Shown: positions 25,619-35,216, numbered from the stretch's first letter. The stretch: 64,000 nt of DNA from Hyphomonadaceae bacterium (GCA_022844345.1 JALHLU010000004.1:62001-126000); one strand, 5' to 3'. Notes: generated by a model from the letters alone, not told the origin. Program-made: numbers and translations.

Positions 25619-26323
25619 TCAGCGCGCAATGAGCCAGACCGCGCCCGCCGCCAGCACGATGCCGATGCATAGCCGCAGCAGAGAAATCGGCGCGATCCCC
25701 GCTGGTGGGCCCTCGGCATTCTCCGCGCTCCGGCTGCCCGTTACCATCGGCCACACCAGGTTGATGCGCTTCACAGCCAGGTAGAACACGATCGCCGCAA
25801 GGTGCAGGCCGATCACGAACATCAGCACATTGAAGAAATCCTCGTGCAGGTCAGTAATGTCCTCGCTGGCCTCGTAGTCGACAAGGTGGCTCAGCGGCCC
25901 CGAGCTCACATAGCTCGTATCAGATGCGAACAGGCCAAGCCCCACCTGGATCGCCACCGCCAGCAGAAGCGCGATCACGCTTAACGCCCCCAGCGGATTG
26001 TGCCCGAAGCTCGCGCGATAGCCGGTCCGAAACAGCCGGCGAAGATAGCGCACCACCTCGCGCGGCCCCTTGATGAAGCGCGCAAACCGAACGGTCTCCG
26101 GCCCGGCAAAGCCCCAGTAGATGCGAAACACCAGAAGGCCGAGCGCGACGAGGCCCGACCAGTAATGGATGTCCATCCGCTTGTTCTCGACCGACCACCA
26201 GGAAAGCCCGATGCAGATCACCAGGGACCAGTGGAACAGTCGCGTCGGGATGTCCCACACCTTCTGGTGTGAAGGTGTGGGCGCAGTCCCTGGTTCGGAC
26301 GCAGCAGGCTTGTCCGCGTCCAA
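25619..26323 (-). CDS. Cytochrome b561-family di-heme membrane protein
   Basis: A 234-aa integral membrane protein with about four helices. Candidate b-heme His ligands are in TRLFHWSLV, DIHYWSG, DLHEDFFNV and GLHLAAIVFY, matching cytochrome b561/Ni-Fe hydrogenase b-type cytochromes. No ATG precedes the conserved start; TTG at 26323, two bases after the stop of the cytochrome c' gene, gives MDADKPAASEP and fits translational coupling. It probably passes electrons between quinol and the adjacent cytochrome c'. Confidence 0.82.
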   Translation of the reverse strand: MDADKPAASEPGTAPTPSHQKVWDIPTRLFHWSLVICIGLSWWSVENKRMDIHYWSGLVALGLLVFRIYWGFAGPETVRFARFIKGPREVVRYLRRLFRTGYRASFGHNPLGALSVIALLLAVAIQVGLGLFASDTSYVSSGPLSHLVDYEASEDITDLHEDFFNVLMFVIGLHLAAIVFYLAVKRINLVWPMVTGSRSAENAEGPPAGIAPISLLRLCIGIVLAAGAVWLIAR

Positions 26324-26325
26324 GC

Positions 26326-26886
26326 CTATTGGTCTTTCTTCTCTTCGCGGAACGTGTCGTGGCAGTTCTTGCAGGTGCCGCCCGTCGCCGGGAACTGCGC
26401 CTTGAACGCCGCCGCATCGGTGGCGGCGGCGAGTTTCGCAGATTCTTCCTGCAGCTTGACCGCGGCCGCATCGAACGTCGCCCGATCGGTCCAGATGTTG
26501 GCCTTGGCTTCGGACTCGATGCCGCTGTCTGGCCCGGTGCCGGCGGGGAACCACGCGCCCATCGCGTCGGCGAAGAGCTTCACATTGGCGGCCGCCGCAG
26601 TGGCCGCGGCCATGTCAGGCGTCTCGGCGCGGAAATTGTCCTGCAGCACCTTCATGTTCGCGCCCAGCATTTCGTAGTTCTCGTGGCGTGCTTTCATGAA
26701 AGCGGCGACATCAGTCGGCTCCGGCATGGCTGCCGGCCCGGTTGGCGCGGCTGCGACGGGTTCCGGCGCTGCCGGCGTCGCGTCAGCGGCAGGCGTGGGC
26801 TCGGCCGGTTTTGCGGGTTCACCTCCGCCACAGGCGGCAAGTGCAAGCGCCGTCGCGGCGGCAGCGGCAAACAGGATGGTTTTCAT
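26326..26886 (-). CDS. Cytochrome c'-family lipoprotein
   Basis: A 186-aa lipoprotein (lipobox LAAC, Cys19) with a Pro/Ala linker of about 40 residues and a helical domain ending in the heme-binding site GTCKNCHDTFR, near the C-terminus as is typical for cytochrome c'. It would be attached on the periplasmic side and is coupled to the cytochrome b561 gene downstream. The ATG has GAGGGA nine bases upstream. Cytochromes c' bind NO and CO or transfer electrons; which applies here is not visible. Confidence 0.85.
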   Translation of the reverse strand: MKTILFAAAAATALALAACGGGEPAKPAEPTPAADATPAAPEPVAAAPTGPAAMPEPTDVAAFMKARHENYEMLGANMKVLQDNFRAETPDMAAATAAAANVKLFADAMGAWFPAGTGPDSGIESEAKANIWTDRATFDAAAVKLQEESAKLAAATDAAAFKAQFPATGGTCKNCHDTFREEKKDQ

Positions 26887-27042
26887 GAGATCGTCTCCCT
26901 CAAGACGTGGCGGTGATGGTTCTGATTGGGGTTAACGCTAGGAAGGGCAGCGCCGGGCGTCAACTCAAGTCGGGGAAATCCGTTCCACACACCGGGCAGT
27001 TTCGCGTTGTCCTACGGTCACATGCCCGTCACGCGCGCGCCA

Positions 27043-27984
27043 TTACGCACGCGGGTGGGCTTCGGCGTGCACCTTCATCAGGCGCGCCGCATCAACACCG
27101 GTATAGATCTGCGTCGTCGACAGGCTGGCATGGCCAAGCAAGGCCTGGATCGACCGCAGGTCGCCGCCATTCGCCAGCAGGTGCGTCGCGAACGAATGGC
27201 GCAGCGCATGCGGCGTCGCCGTCTCGGGCAGGTTCAGCCGCGCCCGCAGCGTCTCCATCAGCCGCTGCACCAGCCGCGGATTCAGCGGCCCGCCCCGTGC
27301 GCCACGGAAGATCTGCTCGTCGGGCGCCGAAGGGTAGGGGCACACTTTCGCGTACTCATTCACCGCCTCACGCACCGCACGGATCAGCGGCACGATGCGC
27401 ACCTTGCGGCCTTTGCCATAGACCCGCAACGCTTCGGGCGCCGGCACGTCCCTGCCTGTCAACGCCAGCGCCTCCGACAGACGCAGCCCCGCGCCATAGA
27501 GCAGCGCGAGAATAGCAGCATCACGCGCGAGCATCCACGGCGCCACATCCTCGCCATCGCCTTCACCCGCCAGCTCGATCGTCTGTGCAGCAAGCTTCTC
27601 GGGCAGCGGCCGGGGCAGGCGGTGCGGCCGTCGCGGGCTCTCGAACATCATTGCCTTGGCGTTGGCTGCATCCAGGCGGCGATCGAGAAAGCGATAGAAG
27701 GCGCGCAGGCTCGACGCCGCGCGCGCGCGTGAGGACGCCGCCAGATTGTCATGGCTGCGCCGCCGCGCCAGCCAGGCGACCACGTCATGCCGCGACAACT
27801 TTTTCAGATCGGAGACCGTAGGCTCGCCACCCAGATGCTCCACCAGAAAACCGATGAAATGCCCCACATCGCGCTGGTAGGCTTCCACCGTCTTGTCCGA
27901 CGCACGGCGCTCGGTCTCGAGCCAGGCCGAGAACTCCTGCAGCGCCTCGCGTGCCGTATGGGGCGTGGTCATGGGCCGCACCAT
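27043..27984 (-). CDS. xerC: Tyrosine recombinase XerC
   Basis: A 313-aa tyrosine recombinase of the Xer type. The N-terminal core-binding domain is followed by the catalytic residues: Arg in GAGLRLSEAL, HxxR in HALRHSFATHLL, and His and the nucleophilic Tyr in GHASLSTTQIYTGV. XerC with XerD resolves chromosome dimers at dif. A second in-frame ATG lies at 27972; neither has a clear ribosome site. Divergent from priA, the usual neighbour in related genomes. Confidence 0.9.
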   Translation of the reverse strand: MVRPMTTPHTAREALQEFSAWLETERRASDKTVEAYQRDVGHFIGFLVEHLGGEPTVSDLKKLSRHDVVAWLARRRSHDNLAASSRARAASSLRAFYRFLDRRLDAANAKAMMFESPRRPHRLPRPLPEKLAAQTIELAGEGDGEDVAPWMLARDAAILALLYGAGLRLSEALALTGRDVPAPEALRVYGKGRKVRIVPLIRAVREAVNEYAKVCPYPSAPDEQIFRGARGGPLNPRLVQRLMETLRARLNLPETATPHALRHSFATHLLANGGDLRSIQALLGHASLSTTQIYTGVDAARLMKVHAEAHPRA

Positions 27985-28082
27985 GGCGGGGCGGGATTAA
28001 GGGGGTGTTTCCTCGCGCCAAACACCGGCGCCGATGACGCATCGGGTTGAACCCCGGGCCTTGCAAGGCCATCCTCCGCCCC

Positions 28083-30254
28083 ATGCCGTCTGACACCCGA
28101 ATCGTATCGGTGCTGCTGCCGCAGCCCCTGCCGGAGCCGTTCGACTACGAACTGCCCGAAGGCATGGAGGCCGCGCCCGGTTCCTTCGTCGTCGCGCCCC
28201 TGGGGCCGCGCGAGATGATCGGCGTCGTCTGGGCCGAACGCACGCGGCCGTCCAACCGCAAGCTCAAGGCGCTGAGCAATGTGGTGACGACCGCGCCGCC
28301 GCTGCCGCCCTCCATGCGTGCCTTCATCGAACGCGCCGCGCGCTATGTCTGCGCCCCGGTCGGCAATGTGCTCGCAATGGCGATGCGCTCGCGCGAAGGC
28401 CTCGAGCCGCCGCCCACCGAAACGCTCGTCGTCGCAACAGGCGCGGCGCCCGACAAGATGACGCCAGCACGCGAGAAGGTTCTGGCGCAGGCCACCACAC
28501 CGCTTTCTAGCGCCGAATTGGCGCGACAGGCCGGCGTCTCGTCCGGCGTCGTGAAAGGCCTCCTCGAAGCCGGCGCGCTGCAAACGGTCGAGCGCTCGCT
28601 TGATCCGCCCTTCGACCTACCTGACCCCGAACGCCCCGCGCGCGATCTCACCGATGAACAGCTCGAAGCAGCCCGCTATCTTCGCGAGATGATCCGGGGC
28701 GGCGGCTATCGCGCGGCCCTGCTCGACGGCATTACCGGCTCGGGCAAGACGGAAGTCTATTTCGAAGCCATCGCCGAGGCGCTGCGCAGCGATCCCGAAG
28801 CGCAGGTGCTTGTGCTTCTCCCCGAGATTGCGCTCACCCAGGCGGTCACCTCCCGCTTCGAGGAGCGCTTTGGCGCCACGCCCGCGGAATGGCATTCGGC
28901 CGCCGGCACAGCCGCACGCCGCCGCGTCTGGCGCGAGGTTGCCGCCGGCCGAGCGCGCATCGTCGTCGGAGCCCGCTCCGCGTTGTTCCTCCCTTTCGCC
29001 AAGCTGAAGCTCATCATCATCGATGAAGAGCACGACCAGTCCTACAAGCAGGAAGACGGCGTCATCTATCACGCGCGAGACCTCGGCGTGCTGCGCGCCT
29101 CGATGGAGCCGTGCTCCATTGTCCTCGCCTCAGCCACGCCCGCGCTCGAGACGATGTGGAACGCCCAGGCCGGCCGCTATTCACACCTGCGCCTCAGCGC
29201 CCGCCCGGGCCTCGCGCGCCTGCCCACAATCGCGCTCGCCGACATGCGGACATCTCCGCCTGAAGCTGGCCGCTGGATCGGCCCTGACCTCACGACCGCA
29301 ATCGAGGAAACACTTGCCGCAAAAGAGCAGGCGCTGCTGTTTCTCAACCGCCGGGGCTATGCGCCGCTCGTCCTCTGTCGCGCCTGTGGCGAGCGCCTCA
29401 AGGCCCCCGATTCGGACAGCTGGCTGGTCGAGCATCGCTACACCCAGATGCTGGTCTGCCACCTCACTGGCTTCACCATGCGCAAGCCGCTGGAGTGTCC
29501 GCACTGCCATGCCAAGGGGTCGCTCACCAGCGTCGGCCCCGGCGTCGAGCGGCTGGCCGAGGAAGTCCACACGCGCTTTCGCGGCGCCCGCGTCGAAGTC
29601 CTCTCGTCCGACACCGTCACCTCGCCGGAGAACCTGCGCGAGCTGATCGCGCGCATGGAAGGGGGCGCCATCGACATCCTCATCGGCACGCAGATCGTGG
29701 CCAAGGGCCACAACTTCCCGACACTCACGCTTGTCGGTGTTGTGGATGCAGACGCCGGCCTTCGCGGCGGCGATCTCCGTGCGGGCGAACGAACGTTCCA
29801 GCTGTTGCAGCAGGTGGCCGGCCGCGCCGGCCGCGCGGACAAGCCGGGCCGCGCGATCATCCAGACCTATTCGCCCGACAGCCCCGCCATCGCGCTGCTG
29901 GCGGCGGGCGACCGCGACGCCTTCCTCGCGCACGAGATGGACCAGCGCAGGCTGGTGTCGTTTCCGCCCTTCGGCCGCCTTGGCGCGGTCATCCTCTCCG
30001 CGCCCAGCGCTGAACAGGCCGACGAGGCGGCGGCGACGCTCGGAGAGAACCAACCCAATGCCGCCGGCGTTGAGGTCTGGGGCCCGGCGCCTGCGCCGAT
30101 CACCATTCTGCGCGGCCGCCATCGCCGCCGCTTTCTGGTGCGCTCGGACCGCAATGTCGATCTCTCGGCTTTTCTCGCTGCCTGGAAGGAGCGCGTGAAG
30201 CTGCCGTCAGCTGTGCGGGTTACGCTCGATGTCGAGCCTTACAGCTTCATGTAA
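28083..30254 (+). CDS. priA: Primosomal protein N' (PriA helicase)
   Basis: A 723-aa superfamily 2 helicase that restarts stalled replication forks. Walker A is DGITGSGKTEVYF, Walker B/DEAH is IIDEEHDQSYKQED, zinc-binding Cys pairs follow (LCRACGERL, LECPHCH), and helicase motifs V-VI appear in GTQIVAKGHNFP and QQVAGRAGRADKPGRAI. The N-terminal 3'-DNA-binding domain (VLLPQPLPEPFDYELPEGM) is intact. ATG 28083 is preferred over an upstream frame extension with no family similarity. Confidence 0.95.
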   Translation: MPSDTRIVSVLLPQPLPEPFDYELPEGMEAAPGSFVVAPLGPREMIGVVWAERTRPSNRKLKALSNVVTTAPPLPPSMRAFIERAARYVCAPVGNVLAMAMRSREGLEPPPTETLVVATGAAPDKMTPAREKVLAQATTPLSSAELARQAGVSSGVVKGLLEAGALQTVERSLDPPFDLPDPERPARDLTDEQLEAARYLREMIRGGGYRAALLDGITGSGKTEVYFEAIAEALRSDPEAQVLVLLPEIALTQAVTSRFEERFGATPAEWHSAAGTAARRRVWREVAAGRARIVVGARSALFLPFAKLKLIIIDEEHDQSYKQEDGVIYHARDLGVLRASMEPCSIVLASATPALETMWNAQAGRYSHLRLSARPGLARLPTIALADMRTSPPEAGRWIGPDLTTAIEETLAAKEQALLFLNRRGYAPLVLCRACGERLKAPDSDSWLVEHRYTQMLVCHLTGFTMRKPLECPHCHAKGSLTSVGPGVERLAEEVHTRFRGARVEVLSSDTVTSPENLRELIARMEGGAIDILIGTQIVAKGHNFPTLTLVGVVDADAGLRGGDLRAGERTFQLLQQVAGRAGRADKPGRAIIQTYSPDSPAIALLAAGDRDAFLAHEMDQRRLVSFPPFGRLGAVILSAPSAEQADEAAATLGENQPNAAGVEVWGPAPAPITILRGRHRRRFLVRSDRNVDLSAFLAAWKERVKLPSAVRVTLDVEPYSFM

Positions 30255-30292
30255 AAACAAAAGCGCAGGCCCTTTCAAGAAAAGGCCTGCGC
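30253..30292 (-). terminator. Terminator for the leftward 30.4-32.6 kb cluster
   Basis: Stem GCGCAGGCC (30263-30271) / GGCCTGCGC (30284-30292). Read leftwards it is followed by TTTTGTTTTT (30253-30262), so it terminates the minus-strand cluster; it overlaps the end of priA. Confidence 0.75.
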
Positions 30293-30380
30293 ATCAGTTC
30301 CATTGGCGGTCCGCCGGCTTCTTGTGGCTCGGCTTTGAACTCCGGGGGGTGAGCGACCGCCAGATCCTGTTCGTCTCCGG

Positions 30381-31051
30381 TTACTTCACCTTGACGCCGT
30401 CCATCATGGCGAGCTGGAATACACCGATGTCGCCCGGGCCGATGCGGTCGTAGGCGGCCTGCAACTCGCGGCGGATCGGTTCGAGCGCCAGATTGGCGGC
30501 GCTCTCGGCTTTGTAGGAGCCGTCCCAGTCCTCTTTCGCGATCAGCGGATCGACTTTCGCGAGGAAGGCCTTGCCGGTCGCATGGACCTTGTCGCAGGCG
30601 GTCTTGATCGCGGCATCAACAGCGGCCTTGTCGAAGGATGTGCGCACCTTCGAGAAATCGAATTTGTAGCGCCCGTCCTTCGGCATGTAGGCCTCGCCAG
30701 CCACCGTGACCCGCGTTTCGACATTGTTGGCGCCGAGGGCTGATTCCATCATGAACTGGCCGAGCTCATGGCGCCATCCCGCGCCATAGCGCTCATCGGC
30801 GCAAAGCTTGCCGCAAGCTGTTGGCGCGCCATTGGGCGCATGGCGGGGTCGACGCTTTGCAGCGCCAGTTCGATCGCGCGCTGCTGGTCGGGCCGCAGCT
30901 TGATCGCGCCGCCCGGCTGGGCCTCGGCGGAGGTAGGCGCCAGAAACACGGCGGCGATGCACACCGCTGCGAGCGGATAGAGGAAACGCATGCGCGGCTT
31001 CGTTGCGTCCTGCGCAACCTGGGTCGAGGGGAGGGGGAGGTGGGTCGTCAT
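30381..31051 (-). pseudogene. Secreted protein gene broken by a frameshift
   Basis: Two frames join into one protein. The first encodes a signal peptide (MRFLYPLAAVCIAAVFLAPT, from ATG 31051 or 30991) and IKLRPDQQRAIELALQSVDP up to RQQLAASFA. The second resumes with DERYGAGWRHELGQFMMES and runs to GVFQLAMMDGVKVK at 30381. The switch lies at about 30,798-30,799, where CC stands in place of a full codon, equal to a one-base deletion. Either a real pseudogene or a sequencing error. No domain recognised. It is the last gene of the GST-cytochrome cluster. Confidence 0.65.
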
Positions 31052-31131
31052 CGGAAGATTTCCTTCTTCTCTATTTGTGATTCCAGCGCCGGATGTTCCG
31101 TGTCGCCGGGGGAAGGATGAGGCCGTGCGGC

Positions 31132-31704
31132 CTATTTCGCCGCCTGCGCCGTGGGCGCTTGCGGAACGAACGCTATGTGCGGACGATCAGGCGCAACGCC
31201 GGGCGACAGCGCTGCGGGAGCCGGCTCGCCTGCTGCGCCAAGCGCGTGGATATAGGCGTAAATGGCGCTGAGATCGGCATCGCTCATCGCCTGCAGGCTG
31301 GGCCACGGCATTGGCGGACGGCCTTGGCCCTTGCGCGCCATCTCGATGAATTGTGCCTCGTCCATGTTCTGGAACGACAGGCGCAGGTTGGAGGGGTAGC
31401 TGACGCCCCACGGCCCCGAGAAGCCGACATCGCCGCCCTTGAGCCATTCGGTGTCGGGCATCTCCATGCCGGTCATCATGACGCCTTCGACATAGCCGGG
31501 CGTATGGCAGTCATTGCAGCCGCCGATCTTCACGAGGTACCGCCCGGCGTCGATCTGGCTTTCAGCTTTTACGTGCTGAGTGGGGATCTCGCCTGCCTCC
31601 TTAACCGGAGCGGCGGTGGCGCCGCCGCAGGCCTGCAGGGAGAGAATTCCGGCAACCGCCAGGAAGGCGGCATGCATGCGGATATTGGTGATGTGCGTCG
31701 TCAT
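31132..31704 (-). CDS. Mono-heme cytochrome c lipoprotein
   Basis: A 190-aa exported protein with a lipobox-like LQAC (Cys26) and one heme site, IGGCNDCHTPGY. A Met-rich stretch (GVMMTGMEMPD) and MPWPSLQAMSDADLSAIYAY further on could supply the distal Met ligand. AAGGAAG precedes the ATG. Middle gene of a leftward cluster after a GST and before a frameshifted secreted protein; the cluster is divergent from a LysR regulator. Confidence 0.82.
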   Translation of the reverse strand: MTTHITNIRMHAAFLAVAGILSLQACGGATAAPVKEAGEIPTQHVKAESQIDAGRYLVKIGGCNDCHTPGYVEGVMMTGMEMPDTEWLKGGDVGFSGPWGVSYPSNLRLSFQNMDEAQFIEMARKGQGRPPMPWPSLQAMSDADLSAIYAYIHALGAAGEPAPAALSPGVAPDRPHIAFVPQAPTAQAAK

Positions 31705-31846
31705 TGGTGCTTCCTTTCGCCGGCGTGGATCGCCGGTCGCTTGCTGGTTTGGCTATGCTCGTATTGGTCTCGGGCCGGCCGAGGCTGTTGCCTTCTGGGA
31801 GAGCCGGCGTCGTATCCGTGTCAGCTGGGCCGATGGCCCGTGTTGA

Positions 31847-32608
31847 TCATGCGCGTTCCTCTTTTTTCGTTTCTTGTTTCTTCCTGATTCCGAGCCCCTG
31901 GGCCTCGACGGCGCTGCGCCAGCCATAGAAGCCAGCATGCACTTCGTCCCAGGTCGGCAGCGACTTCATGGTGTTGAGCCAGCGCCAGATATTGCTCCAC
32001 GGCCGCAGGTCAAAGCTGATAAGCTCGCCCGCCGTGATGATTCCCGACCCGAAGTAATCTGCGATGGTGATCTGGTCGCCGCAGACGAAGGCCTTCGATC
32101 CGATCATGGCGTCCAGCGCGCGCAGGCGGCGCGCCGCGCGCGGCTCGTGCAGGGCGATGAACTGCTGCTGCGCCTGTCCCGGCATGCGGTAGTGCGCCAG
32201 CACACGCGAATAGACGAGACCGTAGACATAGTCCCGCATCAGATAGGTGTTGAAGAAGTCCATCGCCTCGTTGACGCGGGCGCGGGTCCTCAACTCCTTC
32301 GGATAGGCGGGGCTGTCTGTGAGGTCGGCGAGATATTTCAGGATCGCTGAGCTTTCGCTGAGGATGAAATCGTCATGTTCAAGCAGCGGCACCGCCTGGT
32401 TCGGCGTAAGCCGCGAATACCAGTCCGAACGGTTCTCGTCGGAGAACAGGTCGATCAGGTTGTAGTCGAGCGGTATGCCGGATTCGGAAGCGAACAGGAT
32501 GATCGGACGGCAGGTCGTGGAAGCCGGATCATAATGCAGCCGGAGAGTTCCCGGCGCCTTCCGGGCTGGAGGGGGGGAGATAAACCTGGAAGGGGCCGGG
32601 GGAGTCAT
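31847..32608 (-). CDS. Glutathione S-transferase family protein
   Basis: A 253-aa GST with an N-terminal thioredoxin fold (LRLHYDPASTTCRPIILFAS, SESSAILKYLADL glutathione-binding Ser) and a helical C-domain (CGDQITIADYFGSGI). About 20 Pro-rich residues precede the usual start, and no ribosome site lies before ATG 32608, so translation may begin later. First gene of the leftward cluster and divergent from the LysR gene, which probably controls it. Confidence 0.82.
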   Translation of the reverse strand: MTPPAPSRFISPPPARKAPGTLRLHYDPASTTCRPIILFASESGIPLDYNLIDLFSDENRSDWYSRLTPNQAVPLLEHDDFILSESSAILKYLADLTDSPAYPKELRTRARVNEAMDFFNTYLMRDYVYGLVYSRVLAHYRMPGQAQQQFIALHEPRAARRLRALDAMIGSKAFVCGDQITIADYFGSGIITAGELISFDLRPWSNIWRWLNTMKSLPTWDEVHAGFYGWRSAVEAQGLGIRKKQETKKEERA

Positions 32609-32730
32609 GGGGAGGCTGCTCGTACGATCTGGCGTCGTCTTCTTGAGTCGTCTTCTGCTTCGGCGGCGTCTTTTGACATCTCATCCGTGGGGCCGATGTA
32701 CGGCTTGCCCTACCCCGTCACAATCCGAAC

Positions 32731-32757
32731 TATTGCAGAGCGTTCGGCATTATTGCA
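32731..32757. promoter_or_regulatory. Direct repeats in the LysR/GST intergenic region
   Basis: TATTGCA occurs at 32731-32737 and again at 32751-32757, exactly 20 bases (two helical turns) apart, just before the LysR start at 32767. This arrangement suits a dimeric or tetrameric regulator binding one DNA face and could mediate autoregulation. Confidence 0.4.
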
Positions 32758-32766
32758 TAACAAACC

Positions 32767-33681
32767 ATGTTCGAATGGAGCGACCTTCGGCACTTTCTGG
32801 CTGTCGCCAAAAGCGGTAGTACCCTGTCTGCATCCAAGATTTTGAGCGTAAATCAAACAACGGTCGCCCGCAGGGTTGCAGCTTTGGAAGAAGCGCTCGG
32901 CGAAAAACTCTTCGAGAAAACCGCAGGTGGGTACCGTCTGACAGATCTGGGGTCTGCGATGGTGCAGAGCGCCGAGCGGGTCGAATCCGAGGTTGAGGCC
33001 TTTGGCCGGATGGTCGCCCAGCGCAGCCGCAAACTTCTCGGCATGATCCGGGTCACGACCAACGATGTGCTGGCGGATTGCCTGCTCACGCCGTGGCTGC
33101 GTGAATTCACGCAACGCTTCCCGGTCGTGCAGGTCGAGACCATCATCACCGACCGGCAGCTGGATCTCTCGCGCGGCGAGGCCGATATCGCGTTGCGGGC
33201 CGCCACTCTCTCCTCGGGCCCGGTGGGAGAGGGCGTGATCGTCCGCCGCCTCGCGACAGGCAAGTGGGGCGTCTATGCCTCGAAGGCTTTTGTCGCCGAA
33301 AACGGCCTGCCAACCAATCCCGAGGAGCTGGCGCTGCATCCGGTCATCGCAGGCTCCGGCGAACTTAGCCGGTTCGATCCTGCCTTCATGAAGGTCATCC
33401 GTGCGCGCGGCGGCGTGGTCCGCCAGGCCTCCTCGTCCATTCTGAACATAGCGGGCGCCATAAAGAGCGGTCTTGGCTGCGGCCCCCTCCCGTGCGTGCT
33501 CGGCGAACTCGATCCTGATCTCGTGCTCTGCTTCACCTTCGATGAAGCCGACTATGCACTGCTGCTGATGACGCGCGAGGAGATGCGCAATCTTCCCCAT
33601 GTCCGCGCCTTCAACGATTTCATCGCTTCGCGAACGTCGGCCCTTCGGCATATGATCGAGGGACGGACACAGAACCGCTAG
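32767..33681 (+). CDS. LysR-family transcriptional regulator
   Basis: A 304-aa regulator. Winged helix-turn-helix at residues 1-60 (LRHFLAVAKSGSTLSASKIL, then VNQTTVARRVAALEEALGEK), followed by a LysR substrate-binding domain (about 90-290). Divergent from the GST-cytochrome cluster with paired TATTGCA repeats between, which suggests it controls that cluster and itself. The effector is unknown. A VOC-family gene follows 26 bases downstream. Confidence 0.9.
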   Translation: MFEWSDLRHFLAVAKSGSTLSASKILSVNQTTVARRVAALEEALGEKLFEKTAGGYRLTDLGSAMVQSAERVESEVEAFGRMVAQRSRKLLGMIRVTTNDVLADCLLTPWLREFTQRFPVVQVETIITDRQLDLSRGEADIALRAATLSSGPVGEGVIVRRLATGKWGVYASKAFVAENGLPTNPEELALHPVIAGSGELSRFDPAFMKVIRARGGVVRQASSSILNIAGAIKSGLGCGPLPCVLGELDPDLVLCFTFDEADYALLLMTREEMRNLPHVRAFNDFIASRTSALRHMIEGRTQNR

Positions 33682-33707
33682 ATGCGGCAAATGCCTGGGA
33701 GGGCGCC

Positions 33708-34499
33708 ATGGGATATCTGAGGCTTCGCCAGATCTGCCTCGTCGCGCGCGATCTCGCGCCGGTCGAGGCGCAGCTGACCGCTATTCTCGAGACCGAGGTC
33801 TGCCATCGTGATCCGGGCGTCGGCAAGTATGGCCTGCACAACGCGCTCTGGGCGCTTGGGGGAACTTTCCTCGAAGTCGTCGCGCCGAAGGATCCCGACA
33901 CGGACACCGCCGCTGGCCGCTATCTTTCCCGGCGGAAGGGCAATGGCGGCTACATGTACATTCTCGATTGCGACGATCTCGATGCGCGCCGCGAGCATTT
34001 CAAGGCGATGAATGTTCGCATCGTTCAGGACCTGCATTCCGGCGACGACAGCATCTGGTCTGAGGCGATCCACCTGCACCCGCGCGACACCGGCGGTTGC
34101 CTCCTCTCCATCGACCGCCACTCAGGCGCGGAGAACACCATGGGCGGCTATCACTGGGCCGGGCCCGCCTGGCAGGAGAGAGCCAACCCCGACATCGTCA
34201 TCACCGCCGCGACCATGCAGTGCGATGATCCGCAAGCCACCGCCGAACGCTGGGGCCTCATCCTGCGCCGTCCGCTGCTGGACGCGGGCGAGAATGTTCG
34301 GGTGATGAACCTCGACAACGCCCGCGCCTTTTTCATGCCACTTGCCGATCAACGCGGCGAGGGGCTGACCGAGGTGCATCTGCGCTGCGCCGATATTGCG
34401 GGCGTCATCTCGCGCGCCGAGCAGCAAAAACTGCGCACCGGCGAGAAGGATGGCCAACGCCATGTCGATGTTTGCGGCGTACGCCTGCTGCTGACCTGA
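33708..34499 (+). CDS. VOC (glyoxalase-like) superfamily protein
   Basis: A 263-aa protein built of paired VOC/glyoxalase-like modules. The first opens with LRLRQICLVARDLAPVEAQL and continues LHNALWALGGTFLEVVAP, a pattern seen in glyoxalase_3-type proteins. Such proteins use a metal in a beta-alpha-beta fold for isomerase or dioxygenase reactions, but the specific reaction cannot be read. GGGAGG (33699-33704) supports the ATG. Probably cotranscribed with the LysR gene. Confidence 0.75.
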   Translation: MGYLRLRQICLVARDLAPVEAQLTAILETEVCHRDPGVGKYGLHNALWALGGTFLEVVAPKDPDTDTAAGRYLSRRKGNGGYMYILDCDDLDARREHFKAMNVRIVQDLHSGDDSIWSEAIHLHPRDTGGCLLSIDRHSGAENTMGGYHWAGPAWQERANPDIVITAATMQCDDPQATAERWGLILRRPLLDAGENVRVMNLDNARAFFMPLADQRGEGLTEVHLRCADIAGVISRAEQQKLRTGEKDGQRHVDVCGVRLLLT

Positions 34500-34502
34500 T
34501 CC

Positions 34503-35216
34503 TCAGATCGTCCACACCCGCGCGGACTGGATCGGATGGTTCTCGATCTCGGTCGTCGTCTGCACCGAATATTCCGCCACCTGCCGGAAGGCGTCGCGCG
34601 GAAAATACGTGCGGCCCGGATCGCCTGCGAACACAGTGATGCCCGCCTTGTGCGCGCGTTCGAGGAAGGTACGGAACATTTGCGCCGGGCGCTGTTCGTA
34701 GAACACATCCGCCGCCACGATCACGTCGAACGGTGGCGGCTCGCCTTCAAGCAGGCTGCCGCTGATATAGCGAACCGCTACGCCGTTCAGCTCTGCATTG
34801 AGACTGATCGCCGCCTCGCATATCGGGTCGATATCATTCGCCGCAACGTCCGACGCGCCGGCCAGCGCCGCAGCAATCGCCACGATCCCCGAGCCCGACG
34901 CAACATCCAGCACGCGCTTCCCCGCGAACTGATCACGGTGATCAGTCACGTAGCGCGCGAGCGCTTGTCCGCCGGCCCACGGGAACGCCCAGAAGGGCGG
35001 TGCGACATTGGCCTGCGCCAGGTCCTTCTCCGTCGCCTCCCATAGCGGCGTCAGCTCGTCGGCCTGGTAAACGCGCAGGCCCAGCCCGGGCAGGTCCGTC
35101 ACTCGCGTATTGGCGCGAATGAAGGCCTGGGCTTCATCCAGCGTGGCGATCGCCTGCTTGCCTTGCTGCAAAACCGTCTCCAGAGTGGGCTGCCCATCCG
35201 CGGCAGACCAAGACAC
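34503..35216 (-). CDS. Class I SAM methyltransferase (PrmA/ETFB-KMT-like)
   Basis: A 237-aa methyltransferase. The SAM motif is GKRVLDVASGSGIVAIAAAL and post I is VAANDIDPICEAA. WAFPWAGGQALARYV before the SAM motif is characteristic of the ETFB lysine/PrmA-related group that modifies proteins. The start is uncertain: GTG 35216 opens the frame, TTG 35171 has GGAG six bases upstream, and a strong GGAGG lies before an out-of-frame ATG at 35220. Convergent with the VOC gene (3-bp gap). Confidence 0.8.
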   Translation of the reverse strand: MSWSAADGQPTLETVLQQGKQAIATLDEAQAFIRANTRVTDLPGLGLRVYQADELTPLWEATEKDLAQANVAPPFWAFPWAGGQALARYVTDHRDQFAGKRVLDVASGSGIVAIAAALAGASDVAANDIDPICEAAISLNAELNGVAVRYISGSLLEGEPPPFDVIVAADVFYEQRPAQMFRTFLERAHKAGITVFAGDPGRTYFPRDAFRQVAEYSVQTTTEIENHPIQSARVWTI

